From Argentina anserina (Eukaryota > Streptophyta > Magnoliopsida > Rosales > Rosaceae), in NCBI RefSeq assembly GCF_933775445.1, contig NC_065878.1, forward strand, positions 22,084,395-22,148,394: DNA of 64,000 bases, read 5' to 3'. The notes beneath the pieces are model-generated. The model did no database searches. It was not told the DNA's origin and saw nothing but the letters and a program-made list of their open reading frames with translations. The position numbers were made by a program, and so were the translations under genes. Positions 46,370-57,288 of the stretch are shown piece after piece. Each line of letters begins with the position of its first letter. Position 1 is the first letter of the stretch.

Positions 46370-48795
46370 TCAATTCTTCTCGTCTGCTTTTCGGGATAGG
46401 TATCTCTCATGAACAATTCTTTCTCCCACATACCTACAACACAGGAAAGAAATTGATTAGCAACCAATTACTATACAGTTTCATGTTTATGGATGCTTAA
46501 TCGTATATACTTGCCTGCCAAGCATCATAACAGTAGCTTGAGGATTAGTTCCTGGAGTGGTATGAAATGTGGATCCATCAACAACCCTAAGTGAATCAAC
46601 ACCAAGTACCCTGTACTCTTTGTCCACAACCCTCCCAACTTGGCAACCTCCATGATAATGCCAAATGGTCATAACCGTGTCTATGCAAAATTGTTCCAAG
46701 GAAAACATTGCATTTGCATGTCTTCGCCTATTGTTTATCGGCAAAGTCAGCATCAGGTTTATGAGAGCTTCGATTGGCATGTTCTTATAACGGAATCTCG
46801 AAAAGGCTTTAGAATTGACCACACTGATAATAGTCCTCATACCCTCAATGCACTTCCTCAGGTCTTCTGTCTCTTTGAAGTAGTTGAATGTGACAAACGG
46901 AGTGTCATCAGGATCTAGGTTCCTCAGCGCTAGATGACCTCTAGAGAGTGGACCTGTGATTTTTTCGAGTATGACTCCAGCTCTGAGGGTCTGATTCACA
47001 ACTGCGTTTACTGTATCTGCAGCTATCGCCATGGCTTCTGGTACAGCTTTGAAAGGCTCATAATCACCCTACAAATTCCAATCAAGCAAATGCTCGATCA
47101 ATTATCTCTCTATAATATTGGACTCTGTAGACTAGAAAATTTGTTTTTGGCTTACTTCGATCAAAATTGTAAAACAAAAATCAAAATATCACAATGTTAT
47201 AGTAAACACTGCTCTTAAAAAACGTTAAAACCAGACTTTTGGCCTCACCATATTGTAAGTTGCACTTCAAAATAATTGGGGTACGTGGTAAACAAATTAA
47301 GCAAATGTACGTAGTTTGATGGAGGTAATTTGACTAGCTGGCACCCTTAAATTATCGCTACACCCAATTTTTAGTGTCACTAGTCACCCTATGATTAAAT
47401 ATTTTTTTAGTAATTTTTAAAGACCCAAAATCTAAAGAAAGATAAATAAAAGTTTATGAACTAACCTGATTCAGTATGAGACGAAACCTTTTAGCAAGCC
47501 TTCGAGCCAAAGGATAAACCAAGCTCAACCCGCTAGCTCCTTCAATGTAGGTATCAAACCTGGTTATGCCCACAACTTGAACCAGAGACACTTCAACCGG
47601 CAGAGGTGACGGAATAAGGAGGATGTTCATTGGGTTATCAGCCATTCCTTGCCCCACTAACGGCTGATCCACCACTACCGGAATACCGTGGGTCCGAAGA
47701 TGGTAACCCGGGCCGATACCACTCAGCATCAGAAGCTGAGGGCTCCCAATAGCTCCAGCTGTTAAAATGATCTCATTCTTGGGATCATTGTTTAGGTAAG
47801 CTTGGTGCATCGCTCCATTTGCATCTTTATAAATCACACCATAAGCTTGCGGCCTTCCCCTTCCTGCATTAAACATATCAAATTAATGTCCCATGTCAAG
47901 ATAATGTCGTACCCAACGTGTTTACTATCACTTCATTTGGTGAACGTGGTATTATACTCTTACCGGGAATGTGTCTAAATAAAATTTTGTGCACAATGGC
48001 ATGCAAATAGACGGTGATACTGCTCGCGTCTGCATACTCAAGCAAATCCGCGGCGGTGTGTCTGTGGCCTTCCTTGTCGAAGATGGTACCTCCGACTTTA
48101 GTACCGTAGGAATGGTTGAACGTAAAGCCATTGTTCGGCAACACTCCAACTTCAAGCAAGCCGTCCCTTAGAGCAGTTTCCCACTCCATTAAGGGAGGTT
48201 GAAATGCCACAACTTGTTCAACCCATTCATAAGCCTGTTCGACCAGTTTTTGGTTCCACCCCGCTTCCTTGATGTAGTGCGTGCTGGCACGTGAGTAAAA
48301 CCCGGCGTTGACGGCAGAGCCACCACCGAGGATGCGTGCCCTTGCATTGTAGACACCATCCTCGGAGGTGAAGGGCTGTGCCGGAGAAGTGGGAGATTTG
48401 TCGAGAAGAACAGAAGCGAAGTTGCCAATGTCAGTGATGTTTGGGTCGGTGTAGGGCGAACCACCACGTTCCAGGACTAAAACGGTTGCTCCTCCGTGAG
48501 AGAGAGTTGCAGCTAGAGGACACCCAGCTGTACCGCCACCTACGATAATGTAGTCGTAGAAAATCTGTGGAGGAGCCGACGTTGCATCGTTCACAAATGT
48601 AAAGTCTGGCGCTGCACACACAAATTAAGTAAAGAAAGAATATTTGTGTTCTTTTATCTTATCAAGCTAGTCGTAAGTACGTGAATGTCAAACATACAAA
48701 TCCATACCTTTGTCCGAAGAAGAGAAGCGAACAAAGAAGAAAATCCAAGAAAGCAAAGCTCCAGAGAATGATCTTCTCCACCATCTGAAATCCAT
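46370..48795 (-). CDS. GMC oxidoreductase, HOTHEAD/(R)-mandelonitrile lyase-like
   Basis: Five exons on minus: 48795-48708, 48611-47964, 47863-47466, 47068-46515 and 46433-46370, giving 583 residues. Start MDFRWWRRSF is chosen because only it joins in frame; residues 10-27 form a hydrophobic signal-peptide-like segment. The FAD-binding Rossmann motif is YDYIIVGGGTAGCPLAATLS (about 48-67). GGGSAVNAGFYSRA and TAGAIGSPQLLMLSGIGP are the GMC signatures. The C-terminal active site is IWHYHGGCQVG (His515/His517) with STFHTTPGTNPQAT (His547, Asn553). The family uses FAD for alcohol oxidation, or, in mandelonitrile lyases, cyanohydrin cleavage; sequence alone does not separate these. The last intron begins AG|GCAAGT, a GC donor. 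A 91-bp piece of exon 2 recurs at 57090-57181. Confidence 0.9.
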
Positions 48796-51112
48796 TAATT
48801 CTTGACACATTGATTCTGACTGTACGTACGTGGTCTCTCTAAAGAGCTAGCTATATATTACGCACAACAAGCCAGCTAAACTGGTCTCTTCTTTAAATAA
48901 GCAGAAACCCTAAGGCATAGGGACCGAACGTTCTTTGTGCACAAAACGAAGCCGACGTTTATGCCAATTTCCCGCACAATATTGTAGTTGAACAACATTA
49001 ATATTCAACTGCTCATGTAAAGATACAATGTCTTTGATTAATTCTGGCACCATCTGGAGCACCAATCATGTAGACCTTTATTTATTAGCTCATTCACTCG
49101 AAGAACAAATTCAGTATATATTTGTTTCTCAGGATTATTAAGCACATTGACATACGATGCTAATGGTATGGATTAGCAGCGGCTAGGGAATCCATGCCCT
49201 ATCTTACTACTTCTAGTCGATCAGAAACTGGAAAGGAACGTAATTACAAGAGCACCAACCACATGGTTTAATTTTCTGATACATGTATTTATTGAGATCG
49301 ATGATTGCCTCAATTCTAAGGAAGCTTACTCAATAGGGAAAAGAAAAAAATGGAGAACTATCTATTTAAGGTTAATTGGATAATTGAGTCTTAATTGTCC
49401 ATCCACCTGCTCTGTGCTCTGTCCACCATAAAATAAGAGGGCAATGCTTTAAGTTTTTATGATTCAAATCAAACTCATTGACTGTGACTAATTTAAATGT
49501 GGAGCAAAATTATATTATAATCACGCTTGCACAAAATTTACACACACTAATGACTTTATGTTCTCGAAGTAAACTACAGTATAACGGAGCATAAGATTAG
49601 AGTCTCATAGTCAAACGAGAACCGACGAATGTAAAGACTTCACGATGTAAGAATTACCATCGGTTTCATGTTAAAAAAGCTCCTGCTAATTGTGCAAAAG
49701 CATATTTACCTACCTATCACACTTACTTTCACTTCACTTAGTGGGCCGGAATGGAAGACATTTAAAATATTGGGCCGGAGCTTTCTCGGTCATACTCAAA
49801 TCTCAACTGTTTCCATGCAGGCGAGAGAGTCATGGTTATCCATACTTAGGGTGTTCGGTGGAACGAGGCATCAAACACGAAACATGTAACTTAAAGTGGA
49901 TAACGCAAACGAATTATTCGGCGTATGGTCCATAAACCTTCCACGTTTGTTTACGGCAAACCAATTCATATAGGTTTTTATAAATTTTATGTGGCATGAA
50001 TAGCCATTACACACCATTCCGCTGATAACGACATCATGCAAGAGGTTATGAGCCTAGACTCAAGACTAGCATGCGACATAAAACTATTCTTTAGTAATAA
50101 GTGAAAATCGAACTAAGTTAACATATTCTACGACTTATACGAACATATCAATATGTATTGTTCTACACTAACAATAGAAAAATAAAATACTTGTAAAGGC
50201 CCAACAACAGACCAATTGAAAACCATAAAAACTAAAAAACTAATTGGACCAAGGTCCATACCACCCAAACAACCAAACAAAGCCCAACAAAGGCCCAACT
50301 CCCAGACCTAGCAGTCACAACCACACCTCACACGCTCATCCGCCGCCGTGAGCCGTCAACGATGTACCACGTACGAGCACCCATCGCCGAAAAAGACATA
50401 ACACCAAACCACCATGAAGAAGAAGGAAAACCTGCAAACATGTATATCCGACGCCGAAACGGTGTGGAAAACTGCCTTCAAGCCGCCAACGCCCATCCAT
50501 GATGCCAAGCCCCGCCTGCTAGCACTGCACAAAAACCCCTCCATGCCTGCCTTCCGGAACCAATTCGCATGAGGTGTGGCTCCAAACTTGCTAAGATCTG
50601 AAAGAATATGAAACCATATGTGTTGAAACTCAATTATAACACATCTATAGGGTGGAGGACATCATCACCCATCCGGCAGCGTCAACACAACGTCGGAGAC
50701 GGCCACCACACAGGTCTTGGATGGTATGGTGGCGGCTTGCTTTAGAGAGAGGTTTTAGGGTTTTTGCGGTCTCTCGTATAAGTTTATGACAGGCTTTTTA
50801 GTTGAGTTGGTTACATCATAAACCTTCCAAGTTTAAAACGATGATGCTACCTATATAACCCTCCGGCCATTTTTAGATCATCTATGGATGGGGCATGATC
50901 ATATCTCCCATCCGAAATGTATGCACAACATCATGCTGAGCTCCCTCGAAGAAAAAAGAAAATATTCCTGGTGATCCTAAATCTACTAGACATTATGAAT
51001 CAAACACAAAAGAATCGAATTAAACCAAGAATTAATACAAAAAAAATTTAAATTAAATCAAAAACCAATTAGTTCATTCGTGTTTTGACGTACAGTCGGA
51101 CATATCATGTTA
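48796..51112. other. GMC upstream region and intergenic sequence
   Basis: A TATA-like tatatatt on minus near 48850-48860 could serve the GMC gene. Between about 50,190 and 50,770 the base composition becomes GC- and CA-rich with coding-like texture, probably an old transposon piece, but no domain is readable. The rest appears empty. Confidence 0.4.
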
Positions 51113-51126
51113 TGATACTTCATACC

Positions 51127-51874
51127 TTTTTTTTTTAGAAGAAACGTAAATCTATTAATCAAAAAGAAACCAAGTTTACATCAGTTTGTAGCAAATCCTC
51201 TAAGAACAGGGGGGAGAGCTGAAAAGATTACAACAAGGCCTATTAAACAATGCCCATTTTGCAAGATGATGAGCCACAACATTCCTCTCTCTATAAATAT
51301 GTTTGAAATGGGAAGCCGACAACTCAGAAAGAAGAGACGATATGTCACCATAAATCAGTCTCAGATTAGGATTCACCCCTTGAGGGTCAGATACCGCCTC
51401 AACCAATTGCAAGCAATCTGTCTCAAAACGGACAAGGGAAAGACCATGATCAGCCACTATTTTACAAGCTTCCAAACCTGCTAGAGCTTCCACATGGGTT
51501 GTAGAGAGAATAGAATTAACACTCAAAACCATACTAGTCACGTATGCACCATTCCCATCACGAACTACAAGGCCAATGCCTCCAGTACTACTGGCATAAT
51601 CATAGGCACCATCCAAACAAACGCTGTACCAACCCGGAGGTGGTTTGCACCATCTAGAAACAACTCTTGGGTGTTTTTGAGGTTTGACATTGGCAGCACG
51701 ATAACTATTTAGCCATGTTGAAGCACCCAACCTAATTTGATGAGATTGACAAGTAATATCAGACCAAAACAAATCATTCCTAGCTTTCCATGTAAACCAC
51801 ATCAATACTAAGAGCTCAGTCCAGCAATTGCCTGAAAGAGTAAGAGAACATCTTTGCAGCCAAGTAATAATAGA
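51127..51874 (-). mobile_element. 5'-truncated LINE carrying an RNase H domain
   Basis: A T run at about 51128-51137 (poly(A) on minus) marks the 3' end, and the 14-bp word atgatacttcatac flanks the insert (51113-51126 and 51875-51888). The interior encodes an open RNase H-like tail: WCKPPPGWYSVCLDGAYDYA (first Asp), GGIGLVVRDGNGAYV, THVEALAGLEACKI (Glu), VRFETDCLQLVEAV (Asp) and IYRERNVVAHHLAKWA. This is the C-terminal ribonuclease H of plant L1 polyproteins. The reading frame stays open to 51949 only because it runs by chance through the target duplication into flanking DNA, so no host gene is implied. Confidence 0.88.
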
Positions 51875-51888
51875 ATGATACTTCATAC

Positions 51889-52789
51889 TTGAGTTACCAT
51901 AATGTTGGTCTTTTCTTTCATGCGCACATCTAAGCATAGTAAATTTCATGGCGTCAATTTCTTTTCATAAAATTCTAAGCTGCCTACTTATGAAATAGGG
52001 AAAACATGTAAAAAATTCAAAATGTTGAACTTGGTAAAACGTCAAACGGTCAAAAGTGTTGAATTCCTTAATTAGTTGTTGGATGCTGATCGATGAGGCT
52101 GCTCTCGCTATTTTCCGAGTTCCAACTGCATGCTCATACCTTTTGCCTACCTAATTATTAATTTAACTGTTTTACCCAGGAGTTAATATTTTACTTAAAG
52201 TTAATTGATAAAATCTGATGTGTTCTTCTCCAGAAAGAATTCTGGATGTACATACAGTCAACACATGCTTCTCCCAAGAACAAATAGCCAAAGTGAAAGA
52301 GAAACCGAAAATGAGAACAAATTGGGAACAAATAGTTATTCTTCACGATAAAATTCACTACTTTTGTTTCAGCCCTATTTCGAATTGAATGAGTCAAAGT
52401 TTTAACCGAAGGCCATGGAATAGCCAAAGACTGAATTTAACAAAAGCAACAGTATGCATGACTTGTCTTAAGGATATTTGAATGATACAATCAAGGCTTG
52501 TAGAAGTAAAGAAAAAAAATTGCAGTGCACTAGTGAAGAGAAAATTCGAATTGCACTATTGCAGTACTGTTTTATTGGAAATTAAGAAGATCGATATGGC
52601 AAGGCAGAATTGGGTTTCTAGCTATATGAAGAGAAAATTCATTATTCAGTTCTATGTATATATGATTTACAACTTACAAAGCTGCTATGGCTATGGAGAA
52701 GATGATCGACCGGGTAGACTAGTCTCTCAAAAGTACAAGTTTCTAATATATATATTATATTATGAAATGAAATTTACAAAATCTTGAAA
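51889..52789. other. Spacer between LINE and LysM gene
   Basis: No gene or repeat recognised. The right part should contain the 3' UTR of the minus-strand LysM gene. Confidence 0.45.
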
Positions 52790-53128
52790 TTAAACATTAG
52801 AGGGTCTGGAATTAGGGGTGATCTTGATGACGAGTCCGGGAAAGACATCATCCGGGTCATGGATATGCGGGTTGCGCTCCACGATGAACGGGTCTCCGCA
52901 CTTGTCACTGATGGTGTTGAGGGTCTCACCATCTCGGACGACATATATTTCGTCGCAGGGACGGTTCATTTGCAAGAACTGTTTCCCACGGAAGGAATCA
53001 TCGTCGACTGTGGTGGAGTTCGTGCTCTCTCTTATAGAAGCCAAAAGGATTAGAGATAGTAGAACTGTAGCGCAGTACCATGAAGCTGCGTCCGCCATGG
53101 ATGAAGGTTTCCTGGTTTTCAGAGCCAT
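52790..53128 (-). CDS. Small LysM-domain protein
   Basis: A single-exon 112-residue protein, MALKTRKPSSMADAASWYCA onward. An internal hydrophobic stretch at about 18-31 (WYCATVLLSLILLAS) acts as a signal peptide or anchor, and a variable linker follows. One LysM domain spans about 61-104, beginning IYVVRDGETLNTISDKCGDP and ending FPGLVIKITP. Such domains bind N-acetylglucosamine-containing glycans. No kinase or second LysM is present, so this belongs to the plant small extracellular LysM proteins of unknown function. MADAASW at residue 11 is an alternative start. A longer upstream frame reaching 53335 includes microsatellite sequence and is rejected. Confidence 0.82.
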   Translation of the reverse strand: MALKTRKPSSMADAASWYCATVLLSLILLASIRESTNSTTVDDDSFRGKQFLQMNRPCDEIYVVRDGETLNTISDKCGDPFIVERNPHIHDPDDVFPGLVIKITPNSRPSNV

Positions 53129-53200
53129 ACAAGAGAGTTGGTTTGGATGAATGAAATAGAAGAAGTCTGATGATGAGTTTGTGTCAATATGTGTAAAGGC

Positions 53201-53234
<34 letters not shown>

Positions 53235-53236
53235 GG
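53201..53236 (-). promoter_or_regulatory. TATA run and CT tract upstream of the LysM gene
   Basis: On minus, a CT microsatellite is followed by TATATATATATATATA, 73-91 bp upstream of the LysM ATG. This is a plausible core promoter. It is also a compound microsatellite, so the role is inferred. Confidence 0.4.
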
Positions 53237-56159
53237 AAAGAGGAGTTTATCATTTATGAGAGGGCGGGAGAAAGGGTTTTTGGTCGTTGCGTTGAGGGAT
53301 GGTTTGGGTTCAAAGAGGACTTTGAGGGTCTCCAATTTGAGAGTGAATCGTTTAATGACCTCCCTTGGTTGGCTGCCAAGGTTTTTATTACTGAAAAGAA
53401 CAAAATTAATATCAAATAGTTTTAAGATTTCGTATTAAAGGTGATTCAGAAGGGATTTTGTTTTCCTCATAACGTACATTTAAGGTCGATGTACTCATCA
53501 TCGAAGAAAATAGATGACGCATGTTACTTCATCATGAAAGAAAGTGATAGCGTCATTCATTTATCAAAACCAGATTTAGAGATTTACTGATCTTCTTCTT
53601 CAATTCTTATTTTTCCGGCAAAACTCTTTTTCCGATTCTTGATTCATTTTCGTTTTTTTCTTTCCAATCCAAAACTTCATTTGCTGATTAATCAACCAAT
53701 CCTGTCATTCTCACTTTTCCATTCAATATTGGATTGTTGATCTGTCTATTAGTCAAAGAGGCTGCCATCTAATATATAAAGATAGAGATAGAACTTCTTC
53801 GCACGAGTTCTTGTAGTAGGAGTACTAGCTAGAACCGTTGCATGCAACTTATAAAACTAAATAATTCCAAAATTAATCCATTTTTAAGGGCATGTAACTA
53901 AGAAAAAAAATACACAAAATCGTATAGCAGTTGAGATGTGAGAAAGGATTGAAGATAGGTATGTAGTGGGGAGAGGAAAATGTGGGGGTGGCAATTCTAG
54001 CGTGGAGAAAGTGGCGAATTGCGTGAGGAGATTGTGGACTTTCCCCACTCGCTCACTACCTAGAAGAAATCTGTTACTATCATGTATTATACGTCATGAT
54101 CGATCTGCATAAGAACCCTCAGGCAACAAGCAACCAAACCCCGGTCTACCGGCCAACTGAAACCAAAAATTCTTTCGATCACAAACTTGTACAAATTAAT
54201 AACCGTGTTATAGTCTTTGGCATTCTAGTCACCAAATGGAGTTTGGTTCTCGTTTTGGAGTTTTGCTTCCTGGCGTGCACAAGATGCAATCATATGGTGA
54301 TCATATCGTGTAAATAAAACAAGTATAAAGGTTGGCATAGGGTTTTTCCGACCATCACAACCATGGTAGTATGGTAGATAGTACGTATGTACAGTGTATG
54401 AGGTTTGATCATACACATATTACCATGCAAAGTGTCGAGGAATTTATAAACCGTAGCTGCAATATAACTTAAGCTAGACAGATCCGGTAATAAATGCTTA
54501 AATAAACACTAGCCTCCGCACATGTGTAATATAGGGAGATGAGGAAGTTACTACATATAAAAGTATAAGTTGTGAAGGTACTGTGAAGATAATGGATAAA
54601 ATTGTAAATAATTATTTTTTATATTTTATTATTTTACATAAAATACTTTTTATATATTAAAAATTTATCAAAAATAAAATATAGTTAAATGATTCTCATG
54701 TCTTTTCACATTCTTAATAGTATAGAAAAATTACCGGTGTAAAAGTAACTCTGGTAATGAACTAATGATATGCCCTATACTGTCTATCCTAATTACTCGA
54801 GTTCGATGATCATGCCAATCAGCATCGATAACCTACTTCCGGGTTTGGTATATGCATAATTAATTATGAATTAAACTTAAGATAAACGTATAGTACTGCG
54901 TACACAGCCTTGTTAATTAGCTTTCTCACCAACCTGCTATATATCATATATATTGATGGGTTTAGCCATCCAAATCTACCACCCACCAAACCTTTTGACC
55001 GAGTCCGATCCCTATAAACACACAGTCAGCAAGTATGTCAGACCTAATTCCATGAAAATCATGAATATATAAGCAGTTTGAGCTAAAGTCAAGAGATATA
55101 TAAAGAGCAAGTCGGATTTAGTTATATCATGAACAGATTTTAATTCCGGCAACATGTGGTTTGTCGGAGAACTAGCAATGATGTTATGTTTAGTGCTGAC
55201 CAGGTATAATCTATATTAGCTAAAAACGGATTAGCACATTTCTGATACAAAAGAATGTTTTATGAATTGGTGTCATAATATTCCCACTAAATATATATAT
55301 ATAAGTCATAATGTTATCTATAAGCAAAGTGTGTGTGTATATATAATTATATATATTCAATTATATTCATTGGCGGCCAGTGGCTACAGTCGTAAACTCG
55401 TAATGTCAATTATGTGGAAACATATTTCCACCACATTTTAGCACTTTAGACTTTCTGAAGTGACATGCATTTTGGTAATGGCCGGTAATTAATACAAGAT
55501 TCTAGACGACAGTATGACAGATTTGTAATCAGGATATAATTAGTTAATTACCATCTCTGTGGACGACCTGATATATTAGACTCGATAAATGATTAGGATT
55601 TGTAGCCATGACAAGCTTTTTGCCATTTTGCATTGCGGCCTGCCGGCCTCTATCTCTTAGTTTTACCAAATGGAAACTAAAGTAGTTCAGAATCTCATGT
55701 TGATATCATCATATTGGATAATATAACTACAGGTGCTAGAGCAAAGAGAGATTAATGTGAAGTCGTGTTACAAGTAACGAAGTAGCTGTCAGAGAATTCA
55801 AAGATTGTGGGCTAGTGGCATGTTGAAAATTTGAAATTGTTACTCGAGTGAGCTATAGAGCAAAGTTTAATTCCAATAATTTGCATGTCAAAAAGCCCAA
55901 CATAAAAACATACAGGCCCATATTTATATAATTAGACACACAAAACCCAAGTCCATAAGTTCAAATTTCGCGCCACCTGTTGTTTAAACTTCAAATGAAA
56001 TTGAACAACCCGCATTGATGGTTTGAATCTCATGATCGGTGCACTACGGCAGAGTGAAAAACCCAGTGAAGCGATTCGTATGTATTGCCGAATGAACTGA
56101 GAAGGATTTGGTTGGGAACAATTTGACCATCACATTCATTTTTATAGCGGGGTTGTGGT
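53237..56159. other. Intergenic sequence
   Basis: Nearly 3 kb without a supportable gene. Contains the dispersed repeat copy at 54535-54727; the rest is AT-rich and featureless to inspection. Confidence 0.45.
54535..54727. repeat. MITE-like repeat, second copy
   Basis: Shares ordered words with 20118-20345: gaggaagtta, gtgaagata, tatattaaaaatttatcaaa, aaaataaaatatag, ttttcacatt and taatagtatag. Ends not defined. Confidence 0.5.
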
Positions 56160-56385
56160 GATTTGAGTCGTGCCCGCTAGGTGTTTGATGAAATGCGCGA
56201 GGGATATTTGGTGCCGGTGGGCCATGGTGGTATAGTCAGACCACTTCTATAAGGAGGTTTTGGGTCTCTTCAAGGCGATGAAGGTAACAGAGAATGTGAG
56301 GGCTGATTGGGCAATGATGAAAGTTTTTTTCGGCATGTATTCACTTTGGTGAATGGGAGATTGCATATTGTGAAATGCAGAATCT
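56160..56385 (+). pseudogene. PPR gene fragment, different part
   Basis: Plus-strand frames give RKVFDEMRE, then shifted FYKEVLGLFKAMKVTENVRA, typical of one PPR unit and the start of the next. Stops and shifts follow. It does not match the corresponding units of the PPR pseudogene at 21570, so its parent may be another PPR gene. Confidence 0.6.
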
Positions 56386-56386
56386 A

Positions 56387-57075
56387 AGTGCTTGCAAGGC
56401 CAAAGATGATGCTGAGCTCTCTCAATAATTAGTATTAGACTGTCTCCTGCAACTTGAGTAGAACGATAGTGGGGTTTATGTGCCTCCATCAAACATTTTC
56501 GTTGCTAATAAAAGATGTATTGATGCAACATGAGAGTAAGGAGGTTGATGAAGAAGAGAGGTATACAGAAGGCCCCCGGCTCAAGTGTCATAGAGGTGGA
56601 CGGTAAGGCTCACAAGTTTCTAGTTTGGGATACTATAGCCACCCTCAGAATGAGGATATATGTAGTGTTAGACATCCTTGCTAAACAAGCGAGTCTGAAA
56701 GGGATTTTTCACATCCATTCCTGATATACTACTTATCTTATATGTTTTGACTTTTCATAGTTGAGTACATTTCCTGTTTTTTCCCCCTCAATGTCTTTAA
56801 ATTAGGATGAATATTGTAATTGTAATTCCCACTGTAGTCCCATAAGTCAGATAACTATTTTCTCAAAAAGTATATTGGAGCACTACTTGGTACTTACTAG
56901 CTAGTTCAAATTGTTTGTTACAGTATCTCATCTTTTTGTTTTCTCCTCTGTTTATTTGTTTGATCAATTATCATATATTGGGATTGGGTTGTTGGATGGC
57001 TCTAACTCAACAGTCTTTTTAGAATGAAGGTAGGTTTCCGAGCATCAAGTCAACCTCTTTTCTCTAGTAACTTAT
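56387..57075 (+). pseudogene. Duplicated 3' end of the window's PPR gene
   Basis: Collinear with 22995-23660, from agtgcttgcaaggccaaaga through the C-terminal coding part and about 350 bp of 3' flank (tcatatattgggattggg). The coding part has its own shifts and stops, but reads RGIQKAPGSSVIEVDGKAH without the stop found at 23175 in the other copy. Confidence 0.85.
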
Positions 57076-57089
57076 TCCCACCACCTTCA

Positions 57090-57181
57090 GAGGGGAAGGG
57101 CTGTGCCGGAGAAGTGGGAGACTTGTCCAGAAGAACAGAAGCGAAGTTGCCAATGTCAGTTATGTTTGGGTCAGTGTAGGG
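57090..57181 (+). pseudogene. Fragment of GMC oxidoreductase exon 2
   Basis: About 91 bp nearly identical to 48366-48456 (aagggctgtgccggagaagt, then aagaacagaagcgaagttgc), with a handful of mismatches. It is antisense coding text of the GMC gene, whose functional copy is on minus. Confidence 0.88.
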
Positions 57182-57184
57182 ATT

Positions 57185-57288
57185 GATGGTGCATTTGTTC
57201 CTGTGATTTTAAATGTACAGAACTTGTCTGCAAAAATGTTAGTTTTCTGTACTTTCCGGAGCTGTTAATCATTGATTCCACTGCCACC
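57185..57288 (+). pseudogene. Two fragments from the PLP-family gene
   Basis: The first part (about 57185-57255) resembles the 3' flank at 23779-23852 (gatggt, ttcctgtga.tttaaat, aaatgtacagaa, tctgcaa.aatgtt). The second (57257-57288) matches coding sequence at 25112-25142 (gagctgttaatcattgattc). About 1.26 kb of the parent between them is missing. Confidence 0.7.

Noticed and set aside
51875..51949. N-terminal part of the 249-codon RNase H frame as a host gene start
   Set aside because: It lies in and beyond the LINE target duplication, so it is flanking DNA read by chance.
53129..53335. Upstream extension of the LysM frame
   Set aside because: It runs through a TA/CT microsatellite with no conserved residues; the signal-peptide-like start at 53128 is better.
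57090..57181. Separate GMC oxidoreductase gene
   Set aside because: Only about 91 bp match and the flanks belong to other genes; it is a fragment in the mosaic.
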